Part shown: positions 26,866-36,944 of the stretch, piece by piece
Numbering within the stretch: position 1 is the first letter of the stretch
Layout of the letters: each line of letters opens with the position of its first letter
Source of the DNA: Shewanella holmiensis
GTDB lineage: Bacteria; Pseudomonadota; Gammaproteobacteria; Enterobacterales; Shewanellaceae
Assembly: GCF_025370255.1 (NCBI RefSeq)
Contig: NZ_JAMTCD010000001.1
Coordinates: 1-64,000, forward strand
DNA: 64,000 nucleotides
Reading direction: 5' to 3'
The notes under the pieces: generated by a model
Told to the model about the DNA's origin: nothing
Databases searched by the model: none
The model's input: only the letters and a program-made list of their open reading frames with translations
Program-made: the position numbers and the translations under genes

Positions 26866-29800
26866 TTACTTCTGACCTTCGCAATGCAAAATCAGTAAGT
26901 TAAGTTCACGTAAGGCGACTGAGAACTTAGCAAATTCATGTGTTTGAGATACTTTAAAGTCAGCTAACATATGATACCAACGCTGGAGTAAAGTTTTATT
27001 ACTCTTTATCCACTCATTAATCACAGTGTCTGCATCACAGGTATCACTACAAGTACGCAGTACCGCTGAACTAAGCGCACGTTGTTGCCAATCCAATTCT
27101 TCACGGAATGCCGCACGTGCTAATGCTTGCCAATGGTTAGCGACTGGTTGAGCACTAATTTGCTCTAAGAACCAGTGCAGTTCAACTTTTGCACCTAACT
27201 TAAAGTAAGTTTCAGAGACTAAATCTACTGATTTATTCTCAATCTCAGCAATTTGAGCAATATCTAACGCAGAGAATAATGTACTCATTTTAGCAACGAC
27301 TTTAGCGACAGCCATTGGTACATTTTCTTTGGTTAAAGAATTAATCTCTGCTGAAATCGCTTTCACTTCAGCGGCAATCATATATTGATCAACGTTGTCT
27401 TTGAGCTTTTCAAACACAGGCTTAAAGAATTCAACTGTTTGTTCAATGTTATGACTACGGTTACGATGACGAATAAACCAACGGCAAGCACGGCGCATAT
27501 TACGGCGTAATTGATGTAGCATCTCACCTTGAACGATTGCTGGAATAATCCCGTTCAAATCGGTTATTGATTTAGTTAACTCATCTAAACCAAATACTTC
27601 ACGTGCCATAGTGTAACAAATGGCAGCTTCAGCAACTGAGGCACCAGTCTCATCTTGCATACGTTGAACAAAATTGAAGCCCATGTCATTGACTAATTCA
27701 TTCGCCAGTGAAGTTGCAATAATTTCTCCACGTAGTGGATGATTTACCATCTTATCTGCATATTTGGCTTGTAATTTCTTAGGGAAGTAAGCCACCAATA
27801 ATTTACTTAAGAAACTGTCTTCAGTAATTTCTGGTGTCACTAACTGCTCTTTCAATACCATTTTTGCGTAAGCAACCAAAACCGATAGCTCTGGACGTGT
27901 TAATGCACGGCCATTTGCAAGACGTTCTGCGAGATCATCATCCGTTGGCAAGAACTCTAATGCACGATCTAACTTACCGTCTTTTTCAAGATAATGAATG
28001 AAGCGTATTTGCTCTTTTAACTGAGATACACCATGTACTTGAGTCACAGAAATCGTACGCGTTTGGTCTTTACAGTCTTGAAGTACAATTTCGCTCACTT
28101 CATCAGTCATTTCTTCAAGTACACGGTTACGTTGTTTCACGGTTAACTCACCGGCAGCAACTAATGTATTTAAGAAAATCTTAATGTTTACTTCGTTATC
28201 TGAACAGTCAACACCCCCCACGTTATCGACGAAGTCAGTATTCATGCGACCGCCATTGGCTGCATATTCAATACGACCAAGTTGGGTACAACCTAAGTTA
28301 CCACCCTCACCGATAATTTTCGCGCGAACTTCGTTTCCGTTTACACGCAGTGCATCGTTGGCACGGTCGCCCACTTCAACATGAGATTCTTTGCTTGATT
28401 TAACGTAAGTGCCAATACCGCCATTCCATAACAGGTCAACAGGCATTTTCAATAATTCTTTTAACAACTCAATCGGATTCATGGTGTCTTTATCTGTAGA
28501 CAACATGGCTTTGATTTCAGGAGTTAATTTTAATGATTTAGCCGAACGTAAGAAGATCCCACCGCCCTTGGAGATTAACTTGGCGTTATAATCTTCCCAA
28601 CTAGAACGTGGTAATTCAAATAAACGTTTACGTTCAATGTAGCTTTCAGCAACATTTGGATTTGGGTCGATAAAGATATGCATGTGGTTAAAAGCAGCCA
28701 CTAGCTTGGTGTGTTCTGATAACAACATACCGTTACCAAAAACATCACCCGCCATATCACCTATACCTAAACAGGTAAAATCAGTGGTTTGACAATCAAC
28801 ACCAATTTCGCGGAAATGACGCTTAACTGATTCCCAGCCGCCTTTAGCAGTAATACCCATTTTCTTATGGTCATAACCATTACTACCACCAGAAGCGAAC
28901 GCATCACCTAACCAGAAATCATATTCAATTGCGATTGAGTTAGCGATATCTGAGAAAGTCGCTGTACCTTTGTCAGCAGCAACAACTAGATATGGATCAT
29001 CTTCATCGTGACGAACAACATCAACCGGTGGCACAACTTCGCCATTTTTAATGTTGTCAGAAATGTCTAACAAACCACGAATGAATAAACGGTAACACTC
29101 TTGACCTTCAGTGAAGAATGCCTCACGACCGCCCTCTGTTGGCAACTGTTTACACACAAAGCCACCTTTTGCACCTACAGGTACAATTACGGTGTTTTTA
29201 ACTTGTTGTGCTTTAACTAAACCTAACACTTCAGTACGGAAATCTTCACGTCTATCAGACCAACGTAAACCACCTCGAGCAACTTTACCGCCACGTAAAT
29301 GAACACCTTCAACTCTTGGCGAGTAAACAAAGATTTCGAATTTTGGCAGTGGCTTTGGCATTTCTGGAATTAAATTCGGTGCAAATTTAAATGACGTATA
29401 AGCTTTATTATTACCATTGGCATCAGTTTGATAGAAGTTGGTACGCAAGGTTGCGTTAATTAAATCTAAATAACGACGAATAATACGATCATCATCAAGA
29501 CTTGAAACATCATCAAGCTGCTTGTTTACTTGCTCTAAAAACTTGCTTAGTGTGCGAGTTTTTAATTTAGGGTTAAACTTGCGAATAAACATCTTCACAA
29601 GTAAATCGGCAATTTTCGGATAACGACTGAAGGTTTCTTCAATATAAGACTGGCTAAAGGTTGCATCGATTTGACGCATATATTTAGCATATGCACGTAA
29701 AATTGATACTTCACGACCGTTTAATCCAGTTGAAAGCACCATGCGGTTGAAGCCATCGTCTTCCAGCTTTTTCTGCCACACAAGTGATAATGCCGTTTGG

Positions 29801-31710
29801 AAACGTTCTTGGCTATCAGCTAGGTTTTCGATTGCAGCACCCTGGACTGTCATTAAGAAGTCAAGGATCCAGAAGGTGTGCCCATCGCCAGTTTTAACTT
29901 CATAAGGACGCTCATTAATCACGCGTAAACCAAAGTTTTCAAGCATTGGTAATACATCAGATAAATGAATAGGCTCATCTTTATGGAACAGTTTCAAACG
30001 TACTTTGTTGTCATTCAGCGCTGTTTCTTGCGGTTGATAGAACAACATACCCAATTTGTGATCGTCGTCTAATGCTTCAAGGTGCTGAAGATCAACTACA
30101 GCAGAACTGGGTAATACATCATCTTTGTAACTTTGTGGAAAGGCGTTCGAGTAACGTTTAGTTAAGCCTGTACCAGCTTGTTCGCCTAAGGCATTGTTTA
30201 ATGCCGAATGTAATTTATCATCCCATGAGCGAGCAGCTTCTATAAGGTTGTGTTCAATAGCGGCCACATCTACATCCATATTATTGTTGTCGACTTTGAT
30301 AATGTAATGCGTGCGAGCCAAAGTAGACTCTGAGAAATATGTTGTAAATTCAACATCTTCATTACTATTAAAGTGCTGGGCAAGAATTCGTTGCGTATCT
30401 TGACGGAACTTGGTGTTATAGCGGTCTTTAGACACATACACTAAACACGATAAGAAACGACCAAATCCATCTTTACGTACAAATAACTTCAACTTATCTC
30501 GGTCTTGCATCTGCAAAACACCATGAGCCATATGCGAAAGTTCTTCAACTTTTGCTTGTATTAACTCATCACGGGGCAAGTTTTCAAGAATATTCAGCAA
30601 CGCTTTGTAATCGTGCGAACGTGGTGCAAGACCTGACAGGTCCAGTACACGTTGTACTTTCTCAGCAAGCAATGGAATTTCACGTGGGCTGCGATTATAA
30701 AGATTAGATGCATATAAACCGATGAAACGATCTTCACCAATGACATTGCCTTTTTTATCGAAACGTTTGATGCCGATATAATCAACATACGCTGGACGAT
30801 GAACACGACTTTTTGCAGAGCTTTTAGTCAAAACCAGTAAACTTGAGTCTAATGCCTCTTTTCGTGCACTGTCTGATAGGGTCGATAGTAACAAACCTCG
30901 ATCACTCGAAGCATTTTTAGAACGGCTCATTAAACCTAAGCTCGTTTCTAGATCAGGTACTAATTCCACATCACCTTCAACACGTTTTAAGTCATAGTAA
31001 CGATAACCTAATAGGGTAAAGTGATGGTTATTTAAGTAAGTTAGATAATTAACTGCTTCAGCCAACTCAGCTTTATCACCTGGAAATGGACGCTTAGGTA
31101 ATTGCTTAATGGTGTCAGTCAACTTCACTGACATTTTTTCCCAATCAACAACTGATGCAACAACATCGGCAAGCACTGACTGAATTTCTTTTTCAATCGC
31201 TTTTATATCAGCATCGCTACTTTGCTTATCAATTTCAATTAAGAAAACTGCGATATTATCGCTGTTTTTAGGTGCGTTATTTACAAAACTCACCTGGGTT
31301 ACTGATTTTTTATCACGCACAACCGCTAATGGCGTATGCAGCATGACATGAGCGGTAATTCCCATTCTGTTTAATGCCATAGTCAAAGAGTCGACTAAAA
31401 ACGGCATATCAGGTTGAATCACTTCAATCACACTGTGGCTTGACTGCCAACCATGCTTAGACTGTGTTGGATTAAAAACTCGTATATGGGTGTCAGTTGG
31501 TGAAGTTTTGTTTAAGGCATTCCAAAGACTCACCACCGCTCCATATAAATCACTGTCATTTCGGACATTGAGGTCGTCACGTGACATATGGGTGTAGAGA
31601 CATTGGGCAAACTGTTCAACTTGCTTTGCTTGTGAATTAGGGATTTTTGAATGAATCAAATTGACTACATTTTCTAGTAGTACAGAAGGCATTGCATCTT
31701 TAAAGGCCAT
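26866..31710 (-). CDS. gdhB: NAD-specific glutamate dehydrogenase, large (180-kDa) type
   Basis: This 1614-residue cytoplasmic enzyme deaminates glutamate to 2-oxoglutarate with NAD+. It belongs to the giant L-GDH class with ACT-like N-terminal regulatory segments, a central catalytic GDH core and a long C-terminal helical region. The core shows RGGLRWSDRREDFRTEVLGL and the catalytic Lys region PVGAKGGFVCKQLP near residue 845, then GDMAGDVFGNGML. Length is normal for this class. It is monocistronic with its own terminator. Its role is catabolic, consistent with amino-acid growth. The symbol is one of several in use. Confidence 0.94.
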   Translation of the reverse strand: MAFKDAMPSVLLENVVNLIHSKIPNSQAKQVEQFAQCLYTHMSRDDLNVRNDSDLYGAVVSLWNALNKTSPTDTHIRVFNPTQSKHGWQSSHSVIEVIQPDMPFLVDSLTMALNRMGITAHVMLHTPLAVVRDKKSVTQVSFVNNAPKNSDNIAVFLIEIDKQSSDADIKAIEKEIQSVLADVVASVVDWEKMSVKLTDTIKQLPKRPFPGDKAELAEAVNYLTYLNNHHFTLLGYRYYDLKRVEGDVELVPDLETSLGLMSRSKNASSDRGLLLSTLSDSARKEALDSSLLVLTKSSAKSRVHRPAYVDYIGIKRFDKKGNVIGEDRFIGLYASNLYNRSPREIPLLAEKVQRVLDLSGLAPRSHDYKALLNILENLPRDELIQAKVEELSHMAHGVLQMQDRDKLKLFVRKDGFGRFLSCLVYVSKDRYNTKFRQDTQRILAQHFNSNEDVEFTTYFSESTLARTHYIIKVDNNNMDVDVAAIEHNLIEAARSWDDKLHSALNNALGEQAGTGLTKRYSNAFPQSYKDDVLPSSAVVDLQHLEALDDDHKLGMLFYQPQETALNDNKVRLKLFHKDEPIHLSDVLPMLENFGLRVINERPYEVKTGDGHTFWILDFLMTVQGAAIENLADSQERFQTALSLVWQKKLEDDGFNRMVLSTGLNGREVSILRAYAKYMRQIDATFSQSYIEETFSRYPKIADLLVKMFIRKFNPKLKTRTLSKFLEQVNKQLDDVSSLDDDRIIRRYLDLINATLRTNFYQTDANGNNKAYTSFKFAPNLIPEMPKPLPKFEIFVYSPRVEGVHLRGGKVARGGLRWSDRREDFRTEVLGLVKAQQVKNTVIVPVGAKGGFVCKQLPTEGGREAFFTEGQECYRLFIRGLLDISDNIKNGEVVPPVDVVRHDEDDPYLVVAADKGTATFSDIANSIAIEYDFWLGDAFASGGSNGYDHKKMGITAKGGWESVKRHFREIGVDCQTTDFTCLGIGDMAGDVFGNGMLLSEHTKLVAAFNHMHIFIDPNPNVAESYIERKRLFELPRSSWEDYNAKLISKGGGIFLRSAKSLKLTPEIKAMLSTDKDTMNPIELLKELLKMPVDLLWNGGIGTYVKSSKESHVEVGDRANDALRVNGNEVRAKIIGEGGNLGCTQLGRIEYAANGGRMNTDFVDNVGGVDCSDNEVNIKIFLNTLVAAGELTVKQRNRVLEEMTDEVSEIVLQDCKDQTRTISVTQVHGVSQLKEQIRFIHYLEKDGKLDRALEFLPTDDDLAERLANGRALTRPELSVLVAYAKMVLKEQLVTPEITEDSFLSKLLVAYFPKKLQAKYADKMVNHPLRGEIIATSLANELVNDMGFNFVQRMQDETGASVAEAAICYTMAREVFGLDELTKSITDLNGIIPAIVQGEMLHQLRRNMRRACRWFIRHRNRSHNIEQTVEFFKPVFEKLKDNVDQYMIAAEVKAISAEINSLTKENVPMAVAKVVAKMSTLFSALDIAQIAEIENKSVDLVSETYFKLGAKVELHWFLEQISAQPVANHWQALARAAFREELDWQQRALSSAVLRTCSDTCDADTVINEWIKSNKTLLQRWYHMLADFKVSQTHEFAKFSVALRELNLLILHCEGQK

Positions 31711-31931
31711 GTTGCAGATTCCTTAAGCGTCTATGGCAGCGCTTTTATCATTTTATGGATGCTTCGGCTTGTTTGGCTCAGTAATTTGGTTACTGAGATC
31801 TGCGGCAAAGTTTATTACTAAATTGCTGCTATATCGAGGAAAATTTTAGTGGTAGATCCTCTATTTATCCAGTTTCATAGCTGATATTTTGTTTAAAATG
31901 CAATTAAACGCGCCGATTTAGATTAACTATG

Positions 31932-31965
31932 CAAAAAAAAATGGAGAGCAATGCTCTCCATTTTA
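31932..31965 (-). terminator. Terminator of the DUF1302/DUF1329/RND cluster
   Basis: ATGGAGAGC and GCTCTCCAT form a perfect 9-bp stem with a 3-base loop, flanked by an A-run and Ts. It follows the last gene of the envelope cluster by about 16 bases. Confidence 0.88.
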
Positions 31966-31980
31966 ATTAAGCTGTTGTTT

Positions 31981-34290
31981 TTAATTTGGTTTACGCCAAA
32001 ACAATGCAGAAAGTGCTGGCAGGATAATAATCGCTCCTAACATATTTACTAAAAACATAAATGTTAACAAAATTCCCATGTCCATTTGGAATTTGAGCGC
32101 TGAAAAGAACCAAGTACTCACACCAATAGCTAAAGTTAATCCAGTAAAGATTACAGCACTGCCTCGTTCAACCAATGCTTCGAAATAAGCTTGTTGTACC
32201 GCCATACCATTACTGAGTTTATTAGACATAGTGGATAAAATATAAATACCATAATCCACACCAATACCCACACCCAGTGCAATAACGGGTAAAGTACTGA
32301 CCGCAAGACCAATATCAAGCATGGTCATAAGCGCTTGAGCTAAAGTTGATACAACATATAGAGGAATAATAACCGCAATCGTTGCTTTCAGAGATTTAAA
32401 GCTAATTAAACACAGGAAAAACACCGCACCATAGACATAAATCATCATAGGTAATTGCGCTTCGCTGACCGCTTCATTTGTCGCAGCCATAACCCCAACA
32501 GGACCAGATGCCAACTTAAACTGCAACTTATCGCTATTAAGTTCAGCTGCCACTTGCTTAACTTTATTAACAACAACTTCAATGGTTTCTGCCTTGTGAT
32601 CTTTTAAGAAAAGATACACAGGCATCACAGAACAGTTACCGTTTAATAAACCTGAAGTAGTTGGTACTTGACCCACAGCTTGCACCAAACTAGCTGTTGT
32701 ACGGGGTAAAATTTGCCATTTAGGATTACCTTCGTTAAACCCAGCATTTACCGCTTTGGCAATAGACGCCAAGCTCGCTGTCGATTCCACCCCCGGAGTA
32801 TTGCCTACCATCCATTCAAATTGGTCAATTTGACTGAGCATTGAATGATAAGTACAGGCCTCTGGTTCGGCTTCAACAATCACCGTCATCACGTCTGTGG
32901 TGATAGAAAAATGGTCCGTGATAAAAAACGTATCAAGGTTATAACGTGAATCTTGATGAAGCGCGGGCGCGCCACCTTTTAAATCACCAATTTTCATTTC
33001 GGTTGCTTTCATAAAGCCCACACCATATAAAACGGCTGTGCAGCTTAAAACAATCACCGCATATTTGGGTGTCGCAAACTTAGACAAGCTACGCCAAATA
33101 TTCTCAATTTTTTGCTTTTGAACAGGATCTTCTTCGGCATTAGATAAATTGGTGTAAGAGATCACCAAAGGAAGCAAAATAAGGTTAGTAAGGATAATCA
33201 CCCCTACTCCTAAAGAAGCTGAAATCGCTAACTCACGAATAATACCAATATCGATTGCAAGCAAGGTTAAAAATCCTACGGTATCGGAGAGCAACGCGAC
33301 ACCACCAGGAACTAATAAGCTACGGAACGCTGAAGCTGCAGCAGCTTTAGTGGCTTGACCATCAATCACTCGACGTCGTACCGCATTGATCATTTGTACG
33401 CCATGACTCACGCCAATCGCAAATACCAAAAATGGCACCAAAATCGACATGGGGTCGAGACCAAAGCCAACGACGGTTAATAATCCTAATTGCCAAATCA
33501 CCGCCATTAAACTGCACATTAACGGTAAAATGGTAAGCATTATTGACTTGGAGAAGAGATACACCATCACTGCGGTTATGAGGATAGCAATGAGGAAAAA
33601 CAGCAATACCCCTTTAGCACCGTCTGCAACATCACCTGCCATTTTCGCAAAACCGATAATATGGATTTTAATATTGTCGTTTTCAAACTGGCCACGAAGC
33701 TTTTCTTCGAGTTGATTAGCAAATTCAATGGTATTTAATGCTTCACCGGTATCAGGATTAAAATCCATCAACTGTGCTGATACCATCGCGGCTGAATAGT
33801 CATTTGCAATTAACCGCCCAACAATGCCTGCTTTTTCAATATTATCGCGTACTACAGCTAAACCATATTCGTCAGTTCTAAAATCGGCTGGAATAACTGG
33901 ACCGCCAGCAAAACCATCTTCAACCACTTCAGTAAAACGAGTTGAAGGTGAAAAAAGTGATTTAACCTGCGATCGTTCGACACCATCGATAAAAAACAGC
34001 TCATCGTGTACTTTTTTCAAAGTGTCAAAAAATACCGGGTTAAAAATATTACCGCTGGTATCTTCAACCGCCACCATAATGCCATTGGCACCACCAAACT
34101 CTTTTTGGTGCTTAGTGTAGGTTTGCATGTAAGTGTGATTTAACGGGATATTCTTACTAAAGGCCGCATCCATTTTTAGCTGGCTGGCTTGGTATCCTAA
34201 AAATACCGTAATAAAAATAAAAGATATGATCACCCACATGCGATTACGGAATAAGTGAGTTTCGAAACTATTGACCAGTTTTTCTAACAT
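31981..34290 (-). CDS. MMPL/HAE2-type RND family transporter
   Basis: The 769-residue inner-membrane protein has the duplicated RND layout: TM1, a periplasmic domain (about 40-220), a block of five to six TMs (about 225-400), TM7, a second periplasmic domain, and a second TM block. Motifs include LVFAIGVSHGVQMINAVRR and ALGVGIGVDYGIYILS. It is shorter than drug pumps and resembles the MMPL/hopanoid-type RND proteins that move lipids or hydrophobic compounds. It is the last of four co-directional genes with DUF1302, DUF1329 and YCF48-like proteins, and no adaptor or TolC accompanies it. The substrate is unknown. Confidence 0.85.
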   Translation of the reverse strand: MLEKLVNSFETHLFRNRMWVIISFIFITVFLGYQASQLKMDAAFSKNIPLNHTYMQTYTKHQKEFGGANGIMVAVEDTSGNIFNPVFFDTLKKVHDELFFIDGVERSQVKSLFSPSTRFTEVVEDGFAGGPVIPADFRTDEYGLAVVRDNIEKAGIVGRLIANDYSAAMVSAQLMDFNPDTGEALNTIEFANQLEEKLRGQFENDNIKIHIIGFAKMAGDVADGAKGVLLFFLIAILITAVMVYLFSKSIMLTILPLMCSLMAVIWQLGLLTVVGFGLDPMSILVPFLVFAIGVSHGVQMINAVRRRVIDGQATKAAAASAFRSLLVPGGVALLSDTVGFLTLLAIDIGIIRELAISASLGVGVIILTNLILLPLVISYTNLSNAEEDPVQKQKIENIWRSLSKFATPKYAVIVLSCTAVLYGVGFMKATEMKIGDLKGGAPALHQDSRYNLDTFFITDHFSITTDVMTVIVEAEPEACTYHSMLSQIDQFEWMVGNTPGVESTASLASIAKAVNAGFNEGNPKWQILPRTTASLVQAVGQVPTTSGLLNGNCSVMPVYLFLKDHKAETIEVVVNKVKQVAAELNSDKLQFKLASGPVGVMAATNEAVSEAQLPMMIYVYGAVFFLCLISFKSLKATIAVIIPLYVVSTLAQALMTMLDIGLAVSTLPVIALGVGIGVDYGIYILSTMSNKLSNGMAVQQAYFEALVERGSAVIFTGLTLAIGVSTWFFSALKFQMDMGILLTFMFLVNMLGAIIILPALSALFWRKPN

Positions 34291-34490
34291 CTTGTCGGCC
34301 CTATTATTGTTGTTTTAATCTTAATAGTGGCTACTAAAAAAACAGTAGCATTAAGGATGAACAAATCATCCTTTATGTTATCAAAATGACTTAGATAACA
34401 TCTTATTATTGTCTTTAAACGATTTGGTGCAGTGAGTATGAATAAAGAGTGCCTTGGTGAAACAGTATCAACACTTACCCATAAACACGG

Positions 34491-35498
34491 TTACTTTGGC
34501 AATTGGAAAAGCCCTTTAGTACCCGCAAACCAAATTTCACCTTTATTATTTCTAGCCACTGAAACGATATTTTCTCCTTGACGGCGAGCAACCAACTCTG
34601 CTTTATCACCATCAACTTTCAAAATAATTCCAGCATTGCCAACAAGATATAAATCATCACCATTAACTAAAGCACCATTGATGGATGATTCAACCGGTAA
34701 TTCAATTTGTTGCCAATCATTTAATAAATTAGATGCCTTAAACACATGACCGCGTAACCCCATGACATACACATCATCACCATGGGTAATGGCATTAAAC
34801 ATTGAACCATCATAATCAAACTCTACACGTGAGAATGTTCGCCCCATATCATCGGATACAGCGACTAATCCAAGTTCACCCACCATGAGTAAACGATCAT
34901 CATCAAGATTAATTATTCGATTAAAATGTGGTAGTAATGCGGCACGTTCAGACAAATATAACTGTTCATCTTGTTGCTTTATTTCATTTAAATATGCAAC
35001 GTCTTCTTCAAATAGTAATTCTTGATGAAACTCATCTTGCCATGTTTTACCGCCATCTTCTGTACGATAAAATAAACCATAAGCCCCAATAGCCACACCA
35101 TGTTGTTCAGAGAAAAAACGGACATCTAAAAACGGTTTTTCTAATTCGATTGACGCCATCTGTAATGACCACGTTAAACCGCCATCATTAGTGTGGATGA
35201 TCGTCGCATCATGTCCAACTGCCCAACCTAACTTTTCATTCAAAAAAAACACGTTATTCAATTGGGTGACTACAGGTGTAGGAACTTGTTGCCATTGTTG
35301 CTCTAACACTAAAACATGGCCACGTTGGCCAACGGCAACTAATTTATCACCCGCTTTGGCAATATCAACTAACAATGACGATTGCGCTTGTGGTTGTATT
35401 TGTACCGTTAAGGGATCAAGTTGTGCGTTAACTGAAGCAGTATATAAACATGCACTTAATCCTATCGCGACAGCACTGCGAAGCATGCTAACCTTCAT
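34491..35498 (-). CDS. YCF48-like beta-propeller exported protein
   Basis: The 335-residue protein has a cleavable signal peptide (SACLYTASVNA near residue 25). It then shows repeated blades with the YCF48/BNR signature, for example HTNDGGLTWS near residue 100 and RTEDGGKTWQDE near 145, giving a photosystem-II-stability-factor-like propeller. Related proteins act as assembly factors or lectin-like modules; no enzymatic motif is seen. It lies between DUF1329 and the RND permease in one operon. The start uses AAGGAAG; the longer frame lacks a signal peptide at its N-terminus. Its likely role is periplasmic partner of the transporter (inference). Confidence 0.82.
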   Translation of the reverse strand: MKVSMLRSAVAIGLSACLYTASVNAQLDPLTVQIQPQAQSSLLVDIAKAGDKLVAVGQRGHVLVLEQQWQQVPTPVVTQLNNVFFLNEKLGWAVGHDATIIHTNDGGLTWSLQMASIELEKPFLDVRFFSEQHGVAIGAYGLFYRTEDGGKTWQDEFHQELLFEEDVAYLNEIKQQDEQLYLSERAALLPHFNRIINLDDDRLLMVGELGLVAVSDDMGRTFSRVEFDYDGSMFNAITHGDDVYVMGLRGHVFKASNLLNDWQQIELPVESSINGALVNGDDLYLVGNAGIILKVDGDKAELVARRQGENIVSVARNNKGEIWFAGTKGLFQLPK

Positions 35499-35516
35499 AC
35501 AAACTTCCTTAGATTT

Positions 35517-35537
35517 AAGGGCGCTAAGCGCCCTTTT
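35517..35537. other. Hairpin between DUF1329 and the YCF48-like gene
   Basis: AAGGGCGC and GCGCCCTT form a perfect 8-bp stem with a 3-base loop. On the transcribed minus strand the T-run is short, so it is probably a partial terminator or mRNA stabiliser inside the operon. Confidence 0.6.
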
Positions 35538-35566
35538 ATTTAACAAATTCGACTCAAACGAATGAA

Positions 35567-36931
35567 TTAACGAATACCAGCTCGACGCAGTGCATCAGGG
35601 GTAAAGTTAGACTCAGATAAGTTTGCATCAAAGTTATACATGCGGCCTTCGTTATCTAATCCCATCGCTAAATAACGGCGTGATTGAAGATCATGGAATA
35701 CTTCTAACGTACTCCACAATGTTGGCACTTCATAATAGTTAATACTATGTGCTGTACCTACACGATATAACTCATCACGGTTATCGTACATATCTGTTAA
35801 AGACACCTGCCAAGAATCTTCATCAATGTAGAACACACGAGTCTTATAAATATGACGCATGCCATCTTTTAATGTCGCTTTGACTTCCCAAACACGGTGT
35901 TTTTCCCAACGAGCATATTCTGGATTGATATGACCAGGTTTCAGAATTTGGTCATACTTAAGTTCATTTGAGTGCAACTTATAATCATTGTAAGGAATAA
36001 AGATTTCTTTCTTACCTACCAGCTCCCAGTTATATCGAACTGGCGATCCGTTGAACATGTCAAAATCATCTGTTGTTCTTAGACCATCAGACACTGTACC
36101 GGGAGTATCGAAGGCAACGTTTGGCGCTTTACGTACACGACGCTGTCCAGTGTTATAAGTCCATGCTTGACGAGGTAATGCCTCTTGATCCATGGTCTCT
36201 TTAACAAGCAACGCAGTACCAGCTAAACGTGCTGGTTGGGTCACAACTTGCTTAAAGTAGAACAAAGTATTGGTTTCTTTTAACTTGTCCAATGTGATTT
36301 CAGGACGAGTATACTCAAAACGAATTTCTTCAGCGTTTTCTACTAAAGTGTATGAACCACTTGAAGTTGGAGCCGCTTGGCTACGATAAGTCTCAACATC
36401 AACACCACGGTAACGCAAAATATGGTTCCAAATAACTTCTAGACCATCTTTAGGAATGGGGAATGGTACGCCAATTGTTGCACCAGAAATACCATTGCCT
36501 TGCGCAACAAGTTCAGCTGAAGTTGCATTGACTTTAATAGCATCATAAACATATTGAGGTACAGATGCGGTACGGCGGGTTTCATAAACATTCATTTGAT
36601 ATGTATCAGGATACAATTCAAAAAGCTTGTTTTGACCAGGCGTTAAATACTCTGCGTACTGTGCTTTATTCGCATTAGTAATTGTGAATAAAATTTTGTC
36701 GTTAGGAAAAGGATTTAAGTGATGCATGCCTTTTTCATAACCCGCAACAGGCTTAGTAATACCACCGTCCCATGCGGGAATAGAGCCGTCTGCGTTTGCA
36801 GCTTTTTCAGCACCCATTGGTGTTAAGCTTGTACCTAATTTAGCAGCATCAGCTTCTGATACTTTCGCCATCGCAACAGGTGCGCCTAGCGCCATTATCA
36901 CTGCTGCCGATAATATCGTCAGTTTTTTCAT
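35567..36931 (-). CDS. DUF1329 exported protein
   Basis: The 454-residue protein has a clear signal peptide ending AMA near residue 22. The mature part matches the DUF1329 family as I recall it: an N-terminal SEADAAKLGTSLTPMGAEKA segment and a C-terminal region rich in Arg/Tyr (RHIYKTRVFYIDEDSWQVS, then MYDNRDELYRVG). The family has no proven function. It is typically encoded beside DUF1302, and its beta-rich character suggests a lipid- or hydrophobic-ligand carrier, which is inference. The start follows AAAGGAT and lies 13 bases after the DUF1302 stop. Confidence 0.88.
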   Translation of the reverse strand: MKKLTILSAAVIMALGAPVAMAKVSEADAAKLGTSLTPMGAEKAANADGSIPAWDGGITKPVAGYEKGMHHLNPFPNDKILFTITNANKAQYAEYLTPGQNKLFELYPDTYQMNVYETRRTASVPQYVYDAIKVNATSAELVAQGNGISGATIGVPFPIPKDGLEVIWNHILRYRGVDVETYRSQAAPTSSGSYTLVENAEEIRFEYTRPEITLDKLKETNTLFYFKQVVTQPARLAGTALLVKETMDQEALPRQAWTYNTGQRRVRKAPNVAFDTPGTVSDGLRTTDDFDMFNGSPVRYNWELVGKKEIFIPYNDYKLHSNELKYDQILKPGHINPEYARWEKHRVWEVKATLKDGMRHIYKTRVFYIDEDSWQVSLTDMYDNRDELYRVGTAHSINYYEVPTLWSTLEVFHDLQSRRYLAMGLDNEGRMYNFDANLSESNFTPDALRRAGIR

Positions 36932-36944
36932 TATTATTATCCTT